Positions 55,470 to 64,000 of a stretch of DNA of 64,000 nt are shown piece by piece. Position numbers and translations under genes: made by a program. This DNA comes from Helicobacter equorum. GTDB taxonomy: Bacteria; Campylobacterota; Campylobacteria; Campylobacterales; Helicobacteraceae. The stretch covers positions 1-64,000 of the forward strand of contig NZ_FZPO01000009.1 in assembly GCF_900198655.1 (NCBI RefSeq), written 5' to 3'. Each line of letters starts with the position of its first letter. Positions within the stretch are counted from its first letter, which is position 1. Below the pieces are notes generated by a model. The model had not been told where the DNA came from. It worked only from the letters and a program-made list of their open reading frames with translations, and did not search any database.

Positions 55470-56315
55470 TCAAATTTTGACTTCACCAAAAGTCTGCTCA
55501 AGCTTCTTGCCAAAGTTACTCATAAACCCTTCGCAAGATCGCATACCACTCAAAATCACTATCCAAGAAACATAAATCCACAACATCAAAAACAACAAAA
55601 TAGAAATTTGTCCATAAATACTTTTATAAGTTTGGTTATAAAACACATAATACACAAACCCCCATTTTGTGATAAGCCACACAATCGTAGTGCCTAAACT
55701 AGAAAGCAATAATGGGAAAAAATGTAAGACTTTGTTTGCTGAAATTTTAAACAACACAAAAAACATCGCCCAAGTGATAAGATAAGGCAAAGTCTTATAC
55801 AGCATACTAAAATCCGCCACATCATTAAGCACCCTTTGGACTTCGCCACTAAAGTAAATAGAAAGCGCTAAGGACACTGGAAACAAAGTAATCATAGTCC
55901 AATACACCACAACAGAATCAAAAAACTTTCTAGGGCTTGAATTAAACACTTTAGCGGTTACATACTCAAAGTTGCGAAAAAACAAAATCGAAGTAACAAG
56001 CACATATACTAATCCCATTGTGCCGAGCTTGGAGCTGTTTGCCAAAAATGCATCAAAGTATTGAGAAAATGTGTCTGTGTTGGTAGGCAAAAGATTTGAT
56101 AAGATAAGTTCTTTTAACTCCAAAATCTCACTTTGAAACTGCGGAAAACTAAGCAAGATAGAAAAAAAGATAAGCAACATCGGAATAAGGGCAAAAATCG
56201 TATAAAAACTTAGTGAAGCCGCATAAATCAACTGCTGATCAAAAAAGCGATAGATTCTGCGAATCTCAATGCTTATTTTGTGCACAAATACTTTAGAGAT
56301 AAAAGGTTTTTTCAT
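55470..56315 (-). CDS. YihY/BrkB family membrane protein
   Basis: A 281-residue inner-membrane protein with about six hydrophobic segments. The N-terminal LIYAASLSFYTIFALIPMLL and the later GQISILLFLMLWIYVSWIVI are YihY hallmarks. Once misannotated as RNase BN; its role remains unclear, with suggestions of envelope lipid transport or integrity. It sits between bioB and a phospholipid-active lipoprotein, which is compatible with an envelope role. Confidence 0.85.
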   Translation of the reverse strand: MKKPFISKVFVHKISIEIRRIYRFFDQQLIYAASLSFYTIFALIPMLLIFFSILLSFPQFQSEILELKELILSNLLPTNTDTFSQYFDAFLANSSKLGTMGLVYVLVTSILFFRNFEYVTAKVFNSSPRKFFDSVVVYWTMITLFPVSLALSIYFSGEVQRVLNDVADFSMLYKTLPYLITWAMFFVLFKISANKVLHFFPLLLSSLGTTIVWLITKWGFVYYVFYNQTYKSIYGQISILLFLMLWIYVSWIVILSGMRSCEGFMSNFGKKLEQTFGEVKI

Positions 56316-56318
56316 CGA

Positions 56319-57164
56319 TTAATGACAACTTGTTGCGGGTATGTATCCATAAGAGAGTATGCGATCAACATCGTTTTTGGGAGCTTCGCCTTTTGTCGTG
56401 AGATAATCACCTAGCACAACCGCATTTATCCCACACTCAAAAAGCTTTTTTTGATCCTCGCCAAAGATATGTTCTCGCCCACCAGCTATCATCAAACGTG
56501 TTTTGGGTAAAAATTCGCGCGCTAATGCCACACAATCAAGCGCCTCTTCTTTGCTAAGCTTAGGAGCCTCGATAGGAAGATTAGGATTAGCAATATAAAA
56601 ATTTATAGGGCTAGAATGAGGTGTGAGAATCTGCAATGTCTTAAGCATATCAATTCTATCCTCCCAACTCTCCCCTAGCCCAAAAATCCCTCCTGAACAT
56701 AACCCAAGCTCTGCTTTTAGTGCATTCTCGCAAGTCTCAAAGCGCTCGCTCCAAGTATGGGTGCTACAAACTTGTGGGAAAAAGTTCTTTGAAGTCTCCA
56801 AATTGTGATTGTAGCTATCCACGCCATTTTTTTTAAGATATTTAAGCGAATCCAAATCCGATCTCCCACAACATGCAATAATATGTAAGCCCAAATCTGC
56901 CTCTTTTATCGCACGTGCAACTTGTGCGATATATTCACATTTTTTAGAATCTAACCCACGCCCAGAAGTTACAAGACAAAATCCAAGCGCGCCGTATTCT
57001 TTAAGACTTCTCGCTTCGTGCAAAATGTCCTTTATAGGTTTATTTTTGTATGTAGGAACATTTGTATTATAATGGGAAGATTGGGTGCAATATTTGCAAT
57101 CCTCTGCACAATTTCCGGAAGTTACATTGCAAATAGAGCATAAAAAAATTTCTTTTGGATTCAT
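56319..57164 (-). CDS. bioB: Biotin synthase BioB
   Basis: Radical-SAM enzyme inserting sulfur into dethiobiotin. The cluster motif CAEDCKYCTQSSHY, NHNLETSKNFFPQVCSTHTW, LCSGGIFGLGE (a 2Fe-2S cysteine) and MIAGGREH (the Arg ligand) are present. The 281 residues are shorter than E. coli BioB, as is usual in Helicobacter. Its stop and the next upstream gene's start touch at 57164, indicating coupling with the GnnA-like gene. Confidence 0.93.
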   Translation of the reverse strand: MNPKEIFLCSICNVTSGNCAEDCKYCTQSSHYNTNVPTYKNKPIKDILHEARSLKEYGALGFCLVTSGRGLDSKKCEYIAQVARAIKEADLGLHIIACCGRSDLDSLKYLKKNGVDSYNHNLETSKNFFPQVCSTHTWSERFETCENALKAELGLCSGGIFGLGESWEDRIDMLKTLQILTPHSSPINFYIANPNLPIEAPKLSKEEALDCVALAREFLPKTRLMIAGGREHIFGEDQKKLFECGINAVVLGDYLTTKGEAPKNDVDRILSYGYIPATSCH

Positions 57165-58174
57165 TATATTCCTTTGGTATGAGTTGTATAAATGATATTT
57201 TGTATTTGATTGGCGATTTTCATAGCATTTTGCCCATCAATTTCATTGGGCGCAATCTCATTTTTTTGTGCAACACTGGACACTTTAGAATCCCTAGAAT
57301 TAGTGCGACACATGTTACTAAAATCTAGCAACTCCAAAAGCAAGGCTTCTTGTGGTCGTACCTCAATACTTTCGCTACGCGATGAGATAGAAATATTGTG
57401 CAAATGTTGCTCGATAGTCTGTTTGTTGATTAGCACTTCTTTGCTTAAAAGATTACAATCAATATACATATCTTCGCAAGTAGCGGTAATTTGGCGGATT
57501 CTCTTTTCTGTGATACGCGAAGCTGTAATCGTGCTAAAAGCACCATTTTTATGTGTGATAATCGCACGCGCATATTCAATCATGCCATTAATCACGACAC
57601 CATGGGCTTGCACCTCACGCACTTCTCCATTAAAAAGCAAACTCAAATCAATATCATGAATCATCAAATCCATTACTACATCAACATCCGTAATGCGGTT
57701 GCTCATTTTATTGGTGCGGACAAAATCCACACTAAAAATGCGTGGAGAATTTTTTAACAATTCCCGCAAAGCAGCAATAGCGGGATTATAGCGCTCGATA
57801 AATCCTACTTGGATACAGAGATTTTTATTGCGTGCGGCATCTACGATGATTTGGGTTGTATCAAGCGTATCGGTTAGGGGTTTTTCGACAAAAATATTTT
57901 TGATATGATCGCTTACTTTTTGGATATAATCAAAATGTGTAAATGTCGGTGTTACGATAATCACACCATCACTATTTTGCAAGGCATTTTCTAGCTCACT
58001 TTCATCTTGGAGCGCATAAACATCAAATTCTTTTGCACTTTTTTCTAATAACTCTTTATTCACATCATACATAAAGCTTACTTCAACATTTTTTAAGAGA
58101 TTGAGGTTGCGTAGGTGGTTTTGACCCATTTTGCCAATGCCTAAAAGCCCAATTTTTACAATTTTGCGATCCAT
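57164..58174 (-). CDS. gnnA: Gfo/Idh/MocA sugar oxidoreductase, GnnA-like
   Basis: The NAD loop LLGIGKMGQNHLRNL and catalytic FVEKPLTDTLDTTQ, with EVRE and MIHDIDL further on, define a sugar-nucleotide 3-dehydrogenase of the Gfo/Idh group. Paired with a DegT-type aminotransferase 15 bases away, in the order of Campylobacter Cj0505c-Cj0504c (GnnB-GnnA). That pair makes UDP-GlcNAc3N for N-linked acyl chains of lipid A. A WlbA/WbpB-type role in 2,3-diamino-sugar synthesis is the alternative. Confidence 0.65.
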   Translation of the reverse strand: MDRKIVKIGLLGIGKMGQNHLRNLNLLKNVEVSFMYDVNKELLEKSAKEFDVYALQDESELENALQNSDGVIIVTPTFTHFDYIQKVSDHIKNIFVEKPLTDTLDTTQIIVDAARNKNLCIQVGFIERYNPAIAALRELLKNSPRIFSVDFVRTNKMSNRITDVDVVMDLMIHDIDLSLLFNGEVREVQAHGVVINGMIEYARAIITHKNGAFSTITASRITEKRIRQITATCEDMYIDCNLLSKEVLINKQTIEQHLHNISISSRSESIEVRPQEALLLELLDFSNMCRTNSRDSKVSSVAQKNEIAPNEIDGQNAMKIANQIQNIIYTTHTKGI

Positions 58175-58189
58175 ACTTTCACCTATGCT

Positions 58190-59296
58190 CTAGCTAAGCA
58201 AAGTATTAAGCGATTCTATAATATAACTTTGCTCTTGCTCACTCAAAAATGCACTAAAAGGCAAAGAAAAAATCTCGTGCGAGATTCTCTCACTCACAGG
58301 GAACGCACCTTGTTTGTAACCCAAATATGCCAAAGATTCTTGTAAATGCAAAGGCAACGGATAATGTATAGCCGTAGGAATACCTTTGCTTTGTAGCATA
58401 TCTAGCACTTTTTGGCGCGTAAATCTCTCATCAGGCAATCGCACTGAATATTGTGCATACACGCTTGTGCGATCGCTTGGAATCTCTGGTAAAATAAGAT
58501 TTTTGAGGTTGCGTGTATAGATGTGCGCTATCTCCTCGCGTTTAGCAATCTCTTGATGAAAATGTTTAAGCTTGGTATTAAGCACTGCACATTGTATAGA
58601 ATCTAAACGCCCATTAAGTCCTATGTATTTATGCATATAACGCCCAATTTGTCCGTGATTGAGGATAGATCCAATCTTAGTATCAAGTGCTTCATCATTA
58701 CAAAATATTGCGCCACCATCGCCATAACACCCAAGTGGCTTAGATGGGAAAAAGCTTGTTACGCCTATCGTAGAGAGGTTACACGAATATTTGCCTTTGT
58801 ATGTTGCGCCAAAGCTTTGACACGCATCCTCTATCACAGCGATATTATGTGCCTTGGCGATAGCATTAATACTATCCATATCCGCAGGTAATCCATACAA
58901 GCTCACAGGAATAATCGCCTTGGTGCGTGGCGATATAGCAGATTCTATTTGGAAAGGATCAATATTATATGTCGCCTCATCGATATCAACAAAAACAGGT
59001 TTTGCACCCAAAAGCGCAATCATTTCAGCAGTAGCAATAAATGTAAAAGGTGTTGTAATAACCTCGTCATCTTTTTGTATCCCAAGTGCCATAAGTGCAA
59101 TAAGTAGCGCATCTGTGCCACTAGAGACTGCACGCGCATACCGAGCACCACAAAATGCACTAAGATTAGATTCTAATGTATGCACACTTGGACCCATGAC
59201 ATACGCACTAGAATCCAAAACCTCTTGTATCGCTGTATCTATCTCATCTTTATAAGCCTTATATTGCGCCTTTAGATTAATAAATTGTATATCCAT
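58190..59296 (-). CDS. gnnB: DegT/DnrJ/EryC1 sugar aminotransferase, GnnB-like
   Basis: A PLP enzyme of 368 residues: INLKAQYKAYKDEIDTAI, VSSGTDALLIALMALGIQ, DACQSFGATYKGK and FFPSKPLGCYGDGGAIF with the Schiff-base Lys. The sequence belongs to the WbpE/WlbC/GnnB cluster that aminates 3-keto sugar nucleotides. It precedes the GnnA-like gene and is divergent from flaA. The substrate (UDP-GlcNAc versus UDP-GlcNAcA) is not decided by sequence alone. Confidence 0.68.
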   Translation of the reverse strand: MDIQFINLKAQYKAYKDEIDTAIQEVLDSSAYVMGPSVHTLESNLSAFCGARYARAVSSGTDALLIALMALGIQKDDEVITTPFTFIATAEMIALLGAKPVFVDIDEATYNIDPFQIESAISPRTKAIIPVSLYGLPADMDSINAIAKAHNIAVIEDACQSFGATYKGKYSCNLSTIGVTSFFPSKPLGCYGDGGAIFCNDEALDTKIGSILNHGQIGRYMHKYIGLNGRLDSIQCAVLNTKLKHFHQEIAKREEIAHIYTRNLKNLILPEIPSDRTSVYAQYSVRLPDERFTRQKVLDMLQSKGIPTAIHYPLPLHLQESLAYLGYKQGAFPVSERISHEIFSLPFSAFLSEQEQSYIIESLNTLLS

Positions 59297-59345
59297 CGCT
59301 CACCTAGTTCCGACAAAATTTGGGGAATTTTACCAAAAAAATATT

Positions 59346-59370
59346 TAAAAATTTGTCCCATATCCGATTT
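59346..59370 (+). promoter_or_regulatory. Sigma-28 (FliA) promoter of flaA
   Basis: TAAA at 59346-59349 and CCGATTT at 59364-59370 are separated by 14 bases, the sigma-28 arrangement known for Helicobacter flaA. The flaA ATG is 53 bases downstream with AAAGGAG before it. Confidence 0.8.
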
Positions 59371-59423
59371 AGCTTGTAACTTGCACAAGGAAGTGTAAGC
59401 AAACATACATAAAGGAGTATATC

Positions 59424-61010
59424 ATGGCTTTCCAAGTCAATACAAACATTAACGCGCTTAATGCGGCGGCTCAAGGGACATTCACCCAATACAATATGAA
59501 AAACTCACTTGAAAAGTTGAGTTCTGGTCTTAGAATTAATAAGGCAGCAGACGACTCTTCAGGTATGACAATTGCCGATAGTTTGCGATCTCAAGCAAGT
59601 GCCTTAGGCCAAGCAATCAGAAACACAAATGATGGCATGGGGATTATACAAATTGCAGATAAAGCAATGGATGAACAATTAAAAATCCTAGATACAATCA
59701 AAGTCAAAGCGGTTCAAGCAGCACAAGATGGGCAATCAACACAATCTCGTCAGGCAATCCAAGCAGACATTAAACGCCTTATCGAAGGTTTGGATAATAT
59801 CGGTAATACGACTACTTACAATGGTCTTGCATTACTTTCTGGATCATTCTCTAACAAAGAATTCCAAGTAGGTGCTTACTCTAACCAAACTATTAAGGCA
59901 TCCATTGGTGCATCTGTGTCTAACAAAATCGGTCAAGTGAGACTCGAAACAGGTCAAAATGTCACAGCAACTGGTGAAGTGCAGTTGAAGTTTGTCAATG
60001 TCGATGGTGTTAATGATGTAGAGTTTGAATCTGTAAAAATCTCTTCATCTGCTGGTACAGGTTTAGGAGCGCTTGTAGAGGTTATCAACAAAAACTCTGA
60101 TAAAACGGGTGTGCGTGCGACTGCCAATGTTATCACAACTTCAGATGAAGCTATCAAAGCAGGAAGCCTTGGTGGTGTAATCCTTAATGGAATCTCAATC
60201 GGTGATATCGTTGGTATTAAAGACAACGATAGCGATGGTCGTTTGGTGCAAGCTATCAATGCCACTACAATGGATACAGGTGTAGAAGCTTACACAGACA
60301 ACCTTGGTCGTTTGAATTTACGTAGTACCGATGGTCGTGGGATTCAATTCTCTACAACAGGTGCAGTAGCACAACAAGGGCAAAACCAACAAGGTAATGC
60401 ACAAGGACAACAAACTGCCGGTGTGCTTGCAATAGAAAAAGTCAATGATGGTAAAGATATTATTGCAGGTGCAGATGTCAAGAATGGTGGTAACTGGAAT
60501 CTTGGACGCCTTTCACTTGTAAGAACCGATGCAAGAGATATAGTAATAAGTGGGACAAATATCAGTGCGACTGGTTATAGCCCAAACCAAACAGTTGCTG
60601 AAGCCACTGTGAACTTGCGTGATGTAACAGGTTCTTTTGACAGAGATATCCGTTCAGCTTCTGGTGGTAACTTCAATGGGACACTTGTCAAAGAAGATAA
60701 AAACCTTGGCGCAGGTGTAACTTCTCTAAGAGGTGCAATGGTAACAATGGATATCGCAGAATCTGCTACAAAAATTCTCGATAAAATCCGTGCAGACCTC
60801 GGTTCTGTTCAAGGACAAATGGTAAGCACTGTTAATAACATCACTGTTACTCAAGTGAATGTTAAAGCGGCTGAATCACAAATTAGAGAGGTAGATTTTG
60901 CGGCTGAAAGCTCAGAATTTAGTAAGCTAAATATCTTGGCTCAATCTGGAAGTTACGCACTTTCTCAAGCTAATGCAGTTCAGCAAAATATCTTAAGACT
61001 TCTCAACTAG
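59424..61010 (+). CDS. flaA: Major flagellin FlaA
   Basis: Filament subunit exported by the flagellar type III apparatus. The N-terminal D0/D1 ([33 protein letters not shown]) and C-terminal D1/D0 ([35 protein letters not shown]) are conserved. The central domain aligns with H. pylori FlaA ([20 protein letters not shown]). It carries a short Gln/Gly/Asn-rich insert ([14 protein letters not shown]). 528 residues. A sigma-28 promoter precedes it and a 10-bp hairpin follows. Like Campylobacter flagellin it could be glycosylated, but not visibly by genes here. Confidence 0.94.
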   Translation: MAFQVNTNINALNAAAQGTFTQYNMKNSLEKLSSGLRINKAADDSSGMTIADSLRSQASALGQAIRNTNDGMGIIQIADKAMDEQLKILDTIKVKAVQAAQDGQSTQSRQAIQADIKRLIEGLDNIGNTTTYNGLALLSGSFSNKEFQVGAYSNQTIKASIGASVSNKIGQVRLETGQNVTATGEVQLKFVNVDGVNDVEFESVKISSSAGTGLGALVEVINKNSDKTGVRATANVITTSDEAIKAGSLGGVILNGISIGDIVGIKDNDSDGRLVQAINATTMDTGVEAYTDNLGRLNLRSTDGRGIQFSTTGAVAQQGQNQQGNAQGQQTAGVLAIEKVNDGKDIIAGADVKNGGNWNLGRLSLVRTDARDIVISGTNISATGYSPNQTVAEATVNLRDVTGSFDRDIRSASGGNFNGTLVKEDKNLGAGVTSLRGAMVTMDIAESATKILDKIRADLGSVQGQMVSTVNNITVTQVNVKAAESQIREVDFAAESSEFSKLNILAQSGSYALSQANAVQQNILRLLN

Positions 61011-61034
61011 TCTTAAGAATTATGCCTTACTTTT

Positions 61035-61058
61035 TGCTAGAGGTGCTTACCTCTAGCA
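61035..61058 (+). terminator. Hairpin after flaA
   Basis: TGCTAGAGGT and ACCTCTAGCA pair perfectly over 10 bp around a GCTT loop, 25 bases after the flaA stop. No strong T-run follows, so it may work as an mRNA-stabilising stem as much as a terminator. Confidence 0.65.
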
Positions 61059-61167
61059 TACTTAAATCACTCTCTTGCCTCTTTTGATAGATTATCCTAA
61101 GCCCAATTTTTTGAATCTTAAGCTACAATTTCCTTGATATTCTCATAGAATCTAAGGATATTTCATA

Positions 61168-62163
61168 ATGTTTGTCGATAGTGCTGATATTTTTGTATTT
61201 TCTGGTAATGGCGGTGCTGGCGGTGTAAGTTTTTTGCGTGAAAAATTTGTCATACAAGGCGGACCTGATGGCGGAGATGGCGGCAAGGGTGGCGATGTCA
61301 TCATCGAAATAGACCCAAATGCACACACTTTAGCAAATTTTCGTGGCAAAAAACATTATCGCGCACAAAATGGTGCAAATGGCGCACCACGTAATTGCAA
61401 TGGAAAAAGTGGTGAGAATCTTGTCATCAAAGTGCCACTTGGCACGCAGATTCTAGACTTTGATAGTGGCGAGATTTTGGCGGATTTTGGCAAGAATACA
61501 ATGCGTGTAAAACTCCTAGAGGGTGGTAAGGGTGGATTAGGCAACGCACGATTTAAAACCGCACGCAATCAAGCCCCCACACATGCTCAAAAAGGTATCC
61601 CGGGAAAAGAGCTACATATCCGCCTAGAACTCAAGCTTATCGCTGATGTTGGGCTTGTGGGCTACCCAAATGTGGGCAAATCCACGCTTATCTCAACACT
61701 CTCTAATGCAAAACCAGAAATTGCTAACTATGAATTTACCACAATCACACCGCACTTGGGGGTAGTGGATGTTGATGAATTGCATTCTTTTGTAATGGCA
61801 GATATTCCGGGAATCATCGAGGGTGCGAGTGAGGGCAAGGGATTGGGATTAAGATTCCTGAAACATATTGAACGCACAAAATTTTTGCTTTTTGTGCTTG
61901 ATAGTGCAAGAGAAATGGGTATTTACACACAATACATAAATCTAGTGCGAGAACTTGAGAATTTTTCCCCTGCCTTAAGTCAGAGAAATTTTGGAATTGT
62001 GATTAGCAAATGCGATGTGCATACACCAGAGCTAGATTCACTCCAATCCCTTTGTGCTTCACATACACCACATTTTATCCTACCCATTTCAGCTGTGGCA
62101 CATCAAGGGATCAAAGAACTTGTTTTTGCACTTTTTGAAGCCCTACAATCAAACTCTACATAA
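61168..62163 (+). CDS. obgE: Obg/CgtA GTPase
   Basis: Ribosome-associated GTPase for 50S assembly. The N-terminal glycine-rich Obg fold ([26 protein letters not shown]) is followed by the G domain with [29 protein letters not shown] and VISKCDVH (an NKxD-like motif). The 331 residues lack the extra C-terminal OCT domain, which is common in this group. Confidence 0.94.
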   Translation: MFVDSADIFVFSGNGGAGGVSFLREKFVIQGGPDGGDGGKGGDVIIEIDPNAHTLANFRGKKHYRAQNGANGAPRNCNGKSGENLVIKVPLGTQILDFDSGEILADFGKNTMRVKLLEGGKGGLGNARFKTARNQAPTHAQKGIPGKELHIRLELKLIADVGLVGYPNVGKSTLISTLSNAKPEIANYEFTTITPHLGVVDVDELHSFVMADIPGIIEGASEGKGLGLRFLKHIERTKFLLFVLDSAREMGIYTQYINLVRELENFSPALSQRNFGIVISKCDVHTPELDSLQSLCASHTPHFILPISAVAHQGIKELVFALFEALQSNST

Positions 62164-62249
62164 AACCCCTAAGTACTAGTATTTTGGGTAAGACTCACTT
62201 TCACTACAAAGAGTAAAGCGGTATGTAAGGATATATTTGGCTTAGTTTT

Positions 62250-62942
62250 TTAGAATCTATGTGGGCGTTTGATGCGCTTCAAACGCACTTGTCGATAAAA
62301 TCGCTCTAAGCCTCTTTGTTCCTTTGGTCCTATGGGATAAAAAATATGATCCAAATACTCTAAAATATACCAAGATTCTATCCCACTCCTATGCGAGGCT
62401 GCCATAAGCATATAATGAGGAATCTTCTTGTGTTTAGTGCCATAACGCTTATTAAATGCCTTGCTAATACGCCCCAAAAGCTCTCCATAACTACTAAAAC
62501 ACAAACGCCCAAAAACAAAAGGTAGATTAGTGCGATCCCACCATTTTTCTCCCATATCTTCAAATTCACCGCCATTATATCTAAACCTAAGCGCTCTATC
62601 ACCGATAAGCACTTCACCTTGCAACCCCAAAACTTGCGAAAGCACATTGGAAGTATCAGATTGGTAATCAAAACCACTACCTTTTTTGACAATCACGCTC
62701 CATACTGCACCTTTGGCGATGATACCGCTAGGGCATACCTTATGCTTATAATGTGATGCATAACCAGCAATCGATGAGATAAATCCCGCATCAATGCGCC
62801 TAAACAAGAAATCTTGATTGAGCTTTGAGGGAAAGGATTTTTTAAGTGCAATACACTTTTTCATATATGAGGGTAATGGATAGGCTTTGATACACACATC
62901 AAAAGGCAAAAGATTAAGATATGCAATTTTTCCAAAACGCAT
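62250..62942 (-). CDS. mqnA: Chorismate dehydratase MqnA (futalosine menaquinone pathway)
   Basis: Converts chorismate to 3-enolpyruvyl-benzoate, the first step of the futalosine route. The 230 residues begin RFGKIAYLNLLPFDV and contain GFISSIAGY, EVLIGDRALRFR and LPFVFGRLCF, all typical of MqnA. Helicobacter uses this pathway instead of the classical Men route. Basic C-terminus. Confidence 0.88.
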   Translation of the reverse strand: MRFGKIAYLNLLPFDVCIKAYPLPSYMKKCIALKKSFPSKLNQDFLFRRIDAGFISSIAGYASHYKHKVCPSGIIAKGAVWSVIVKKGSGFDYQSDTSNVLSQVLGLQGEVLIGDRALRFRYNGGEFEDMGEKWWDRTNLPFVFGRLCFSSYGELLGRISKAFNKRYGTKHKKIPHYMLMAASHRSGIESWYILEYLDHIFYPIGPKEQRGLERFYRQVRLKRIKRPHRF

Positions 62943-63211
62943 TATATAACCATTGTGATGTGTTGGTGTTTTGATAGGGTGTTAAAAATCCTGTCGCGTT
63001 GCTCTTGAGAATCTACTTCGAGTTTGATATGCACACTCACGAATTTTCCACCATGAGAAAAACGAGTTTTTGTAATCTTATAAGGAGTGTTAATAGTTTC
63101 AAAAATGGTATTTTGCACCTGTGTTTCATCTCTACCAATCACAACATACTCCCACAAAGTAGGATATACAATCTGTGGGGTTTGCTCTAAATCATTATGA
63201 ATGTGCTGCAT
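62942..63211 (-). CDS. DUF493 (YbeD-like) protein
   Basis: An 89-residue alpha-beta protein with YPTLWEYVVIGRD near the N-terminus and YSHG-like RFSHGGKFVSVHIKLEV in the core, as in H. pylori HP0495. The ferredoxin-like ACT fold suggests a regulatory role, not established. One base overlaps mqnA, and ybgC abuts on the other side, the order HP0495-HP0496 of H. pylori. Confidence 0.78.
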   Translation of the reverse strand: MQHIHNDLEQTPQIVYPTLWEYVVIGRDETQVQNTIFETINTPYKITKTRFSHGGKFVSVHIKLEVDSQEQRDRIFNTLSKHQHITMVI

Positions 63212-63634
63212 TTACACTCCTTGCAATAATTTTACAAATTCATCTGGAATCTTGGTAATCTTTTGATGGGTAATATTAACAAATGCAAGTGTTACCTCCA
63301 TACCAAAGATACGATCTTGTATTACAGGCGAAAAACTAGATGTATTATGCCCTTGAGCTATTCTGTATATATCTTGTCTAAGACACACAGAAGTCTGTCT
63401 CATCCACAACACTTCCGATCGCACCTCTAGTAGATCGCCTAACTTAGCGCTTGCATAAAATTTTGCCTCCAAATCGCTAACCACAAAACCACAATTTCCA
63501 CTATATGGCTGCATAGTGTTGGCAAAAAATATCTCGCTTCGTGCGCGTTCGCAATATTTGATATAATTTGTGTGATAGACAATCCCGCCACAATCTGTGT
63601 CCTCAAAATAGATTCTCACTTGATATGTCTGCAT
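63212..63634 (-). CDS. ybgC: YbgC acyl-CoA thioesterase
   Basis: A hot-dog fold thioesterase of 140 residues. IYFEDTDCGGIVYHTNYIKYCERARSE holds the catalytic Asp of the 4-hydroxybenzoyl-CoA thioesterase class (pattern EDTD-x4-VYH-x2-Y). ADLEAKFYASAKLGD-like substrate-channel residues follow. It corresponds to H. pylori HP0496, shown to act on medium and long acyl-CoAs. Confidence 0.9.
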   Translation of the reverse strand: MQTYQVRIYFEDTDCGGIVYHTNYIKYCERARSEIFFANTMQPYSGNCGFVVSDLEAKFYASAKLGDLLEVRSEVLWMRQTSVCLRQDIYRIAQGHNTSSFSPVIQDRIFGMEVTLAFVNITHQKITKIPDEFVKLLQGV

Positions 63635-63642
63635 TGCATTTC

Positions 63643-64000
63643 CTAAGATTTTAGCGACTCTAAAAATTGCTTATACAACGCATTCAGATTCTCAAGCTCT
63701 TTAGCGCAGTCTTTGGAGCTTGTCTGCTCTAGAATCTGCAAACGCTTACACAAATACTCAAAAAGCACTCTATCAATATCTGGAAGTTTATTTGCCGCAC
63801 TTGCTTCTTTAGATCTACCCTTGACAATCACGCGTGCAGGTATACCCACTGCTGTGCATTCAGGTGGGACATCGCGTATAACCACAGAATTTGCACCAAT
63901 CTTTGCATTTGCCCCTATAGTAATATCACCCAACACTTTTGCTCCAGCCCCAATTACAACGCCATTTTCTATGGTAGGATGGCGCTTGACCTTATCCAAA
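63643..64000 (-). CDS. cysE: Serine O-acetyltransferase CysE, 5' part beyond window
   Basis: Makes O-acetylserine for cysteine synthesis. The visible C-terminal portion has left-handed beta-helix repeats, [39 protein letters not shown] and [11 protein letters not shown], the CysE end. The N-terminus and start codon lie past the right edge. A C-terminal helical tail of about 60 residues is present. Confidence 0.88.
   Translation of the reverse strand, partial: LDKVKRHPTIENGVVIGAGAKVLGDITIGANAKIGANSVVIRDVPPECTAVGIPARVIVKGRSKEASAANKLPDIDRVLFEYLCKRLQILEQTSSKDCAKELENLNALYKQFLESLKS

Noticed and set aside
1-64000. CRISPR array or insertion sequence
   Set aside because: No regularly spaced repeats, no transposase-like protein and no terminal inverted repeats were seen.

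Overview
The window is AT-rich bacterial chromosome from a Helicobacter, most likely an enterohepatic (non-pylori) animal-associated species. The evidence is gene content and order: flaA behind a sigma-28 promoter, an HP0268-type protein next to miaB, blocks ordered as in H. pylori (pssA/Psd-like/ftsH/prmA/cheY and dapA/M16/pyrD), and futalosine-pathway mqnA. It also carries genes H. pylori lacks (cheB/cheR, hisA, metE). Species identity was not tested.

Layout. (1) 1-5.9 kb, + strand: a sialic-acid locus. It holds a GT42 sialyltransferase with an in-frame G11 tract, neuA (frameshifted), neuB, neuC, and a Rieske plus metallo-beta-lactamase-fold gene that reads as a bacterial homologue of the animal CMP-Neu5Ac hydroxylase (CMAH). 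That gene is split by a C9 tract and by a second homopolymer slip; a neuC 3'-end relic follows it. If restored, the locus would make CMP-Neu5Ac, convert it to CMP-Neu5Gc and transfer sialic acid to a surface glycan, under slippage control. (2) 5.9-11.6 kb: tRNA modification genes miaB and miaA, nusA, a class V aminotransferase, rnhA. (3) 11.5-16.4 kb, - strand: lapB-like, a SurA/PpiC-like isomerase, cheB, cheR, htrA. (4) 16.6-26.1 kb: flavodoxin, metF-metE preceded by two matching palindromes, an amino-acid ABC importer without its binding protein, mutY, and a CadA-type metal pump. (5) 26.1-27.5 kb: a methyltransferase with a G11 tract, a decayed region and tRNA-Ser(GGA). (6) 27.6-44.4 kb, - strand: a long housekeeping run from rplY to aroE. 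(7) 44.6-53.8 kb: a type I restriction-modification island (hsdR, hsdS, hsdM). RloA/RloB-like genes and an ImmA/IrrE-PIN toxin-antitoxin-like pair are embedded in it, and a 115-bp hsdR 3' duplication marks a recombination joint. (8) 53.9-64 kb: a phospholipase-D lipoprotein, YihY, bioB, a GnnA/GnnB-like sugar-amination pair, flaA, obgE, mqnA, DUF493, ybgC, and cysE cut by the window edge.

The most interesting item is the apparent bacterial CMAH in a complete sialylation locus, with separate homopolymer switches or lesions in the transferase, the CMP-sialate synthetase and the hydroxylase. Next are the composite restriction island, the metE operator-like palindromes, and a striking excess of the heptamer AGATTCT/AGAATCT across coding and non-coding DNA.
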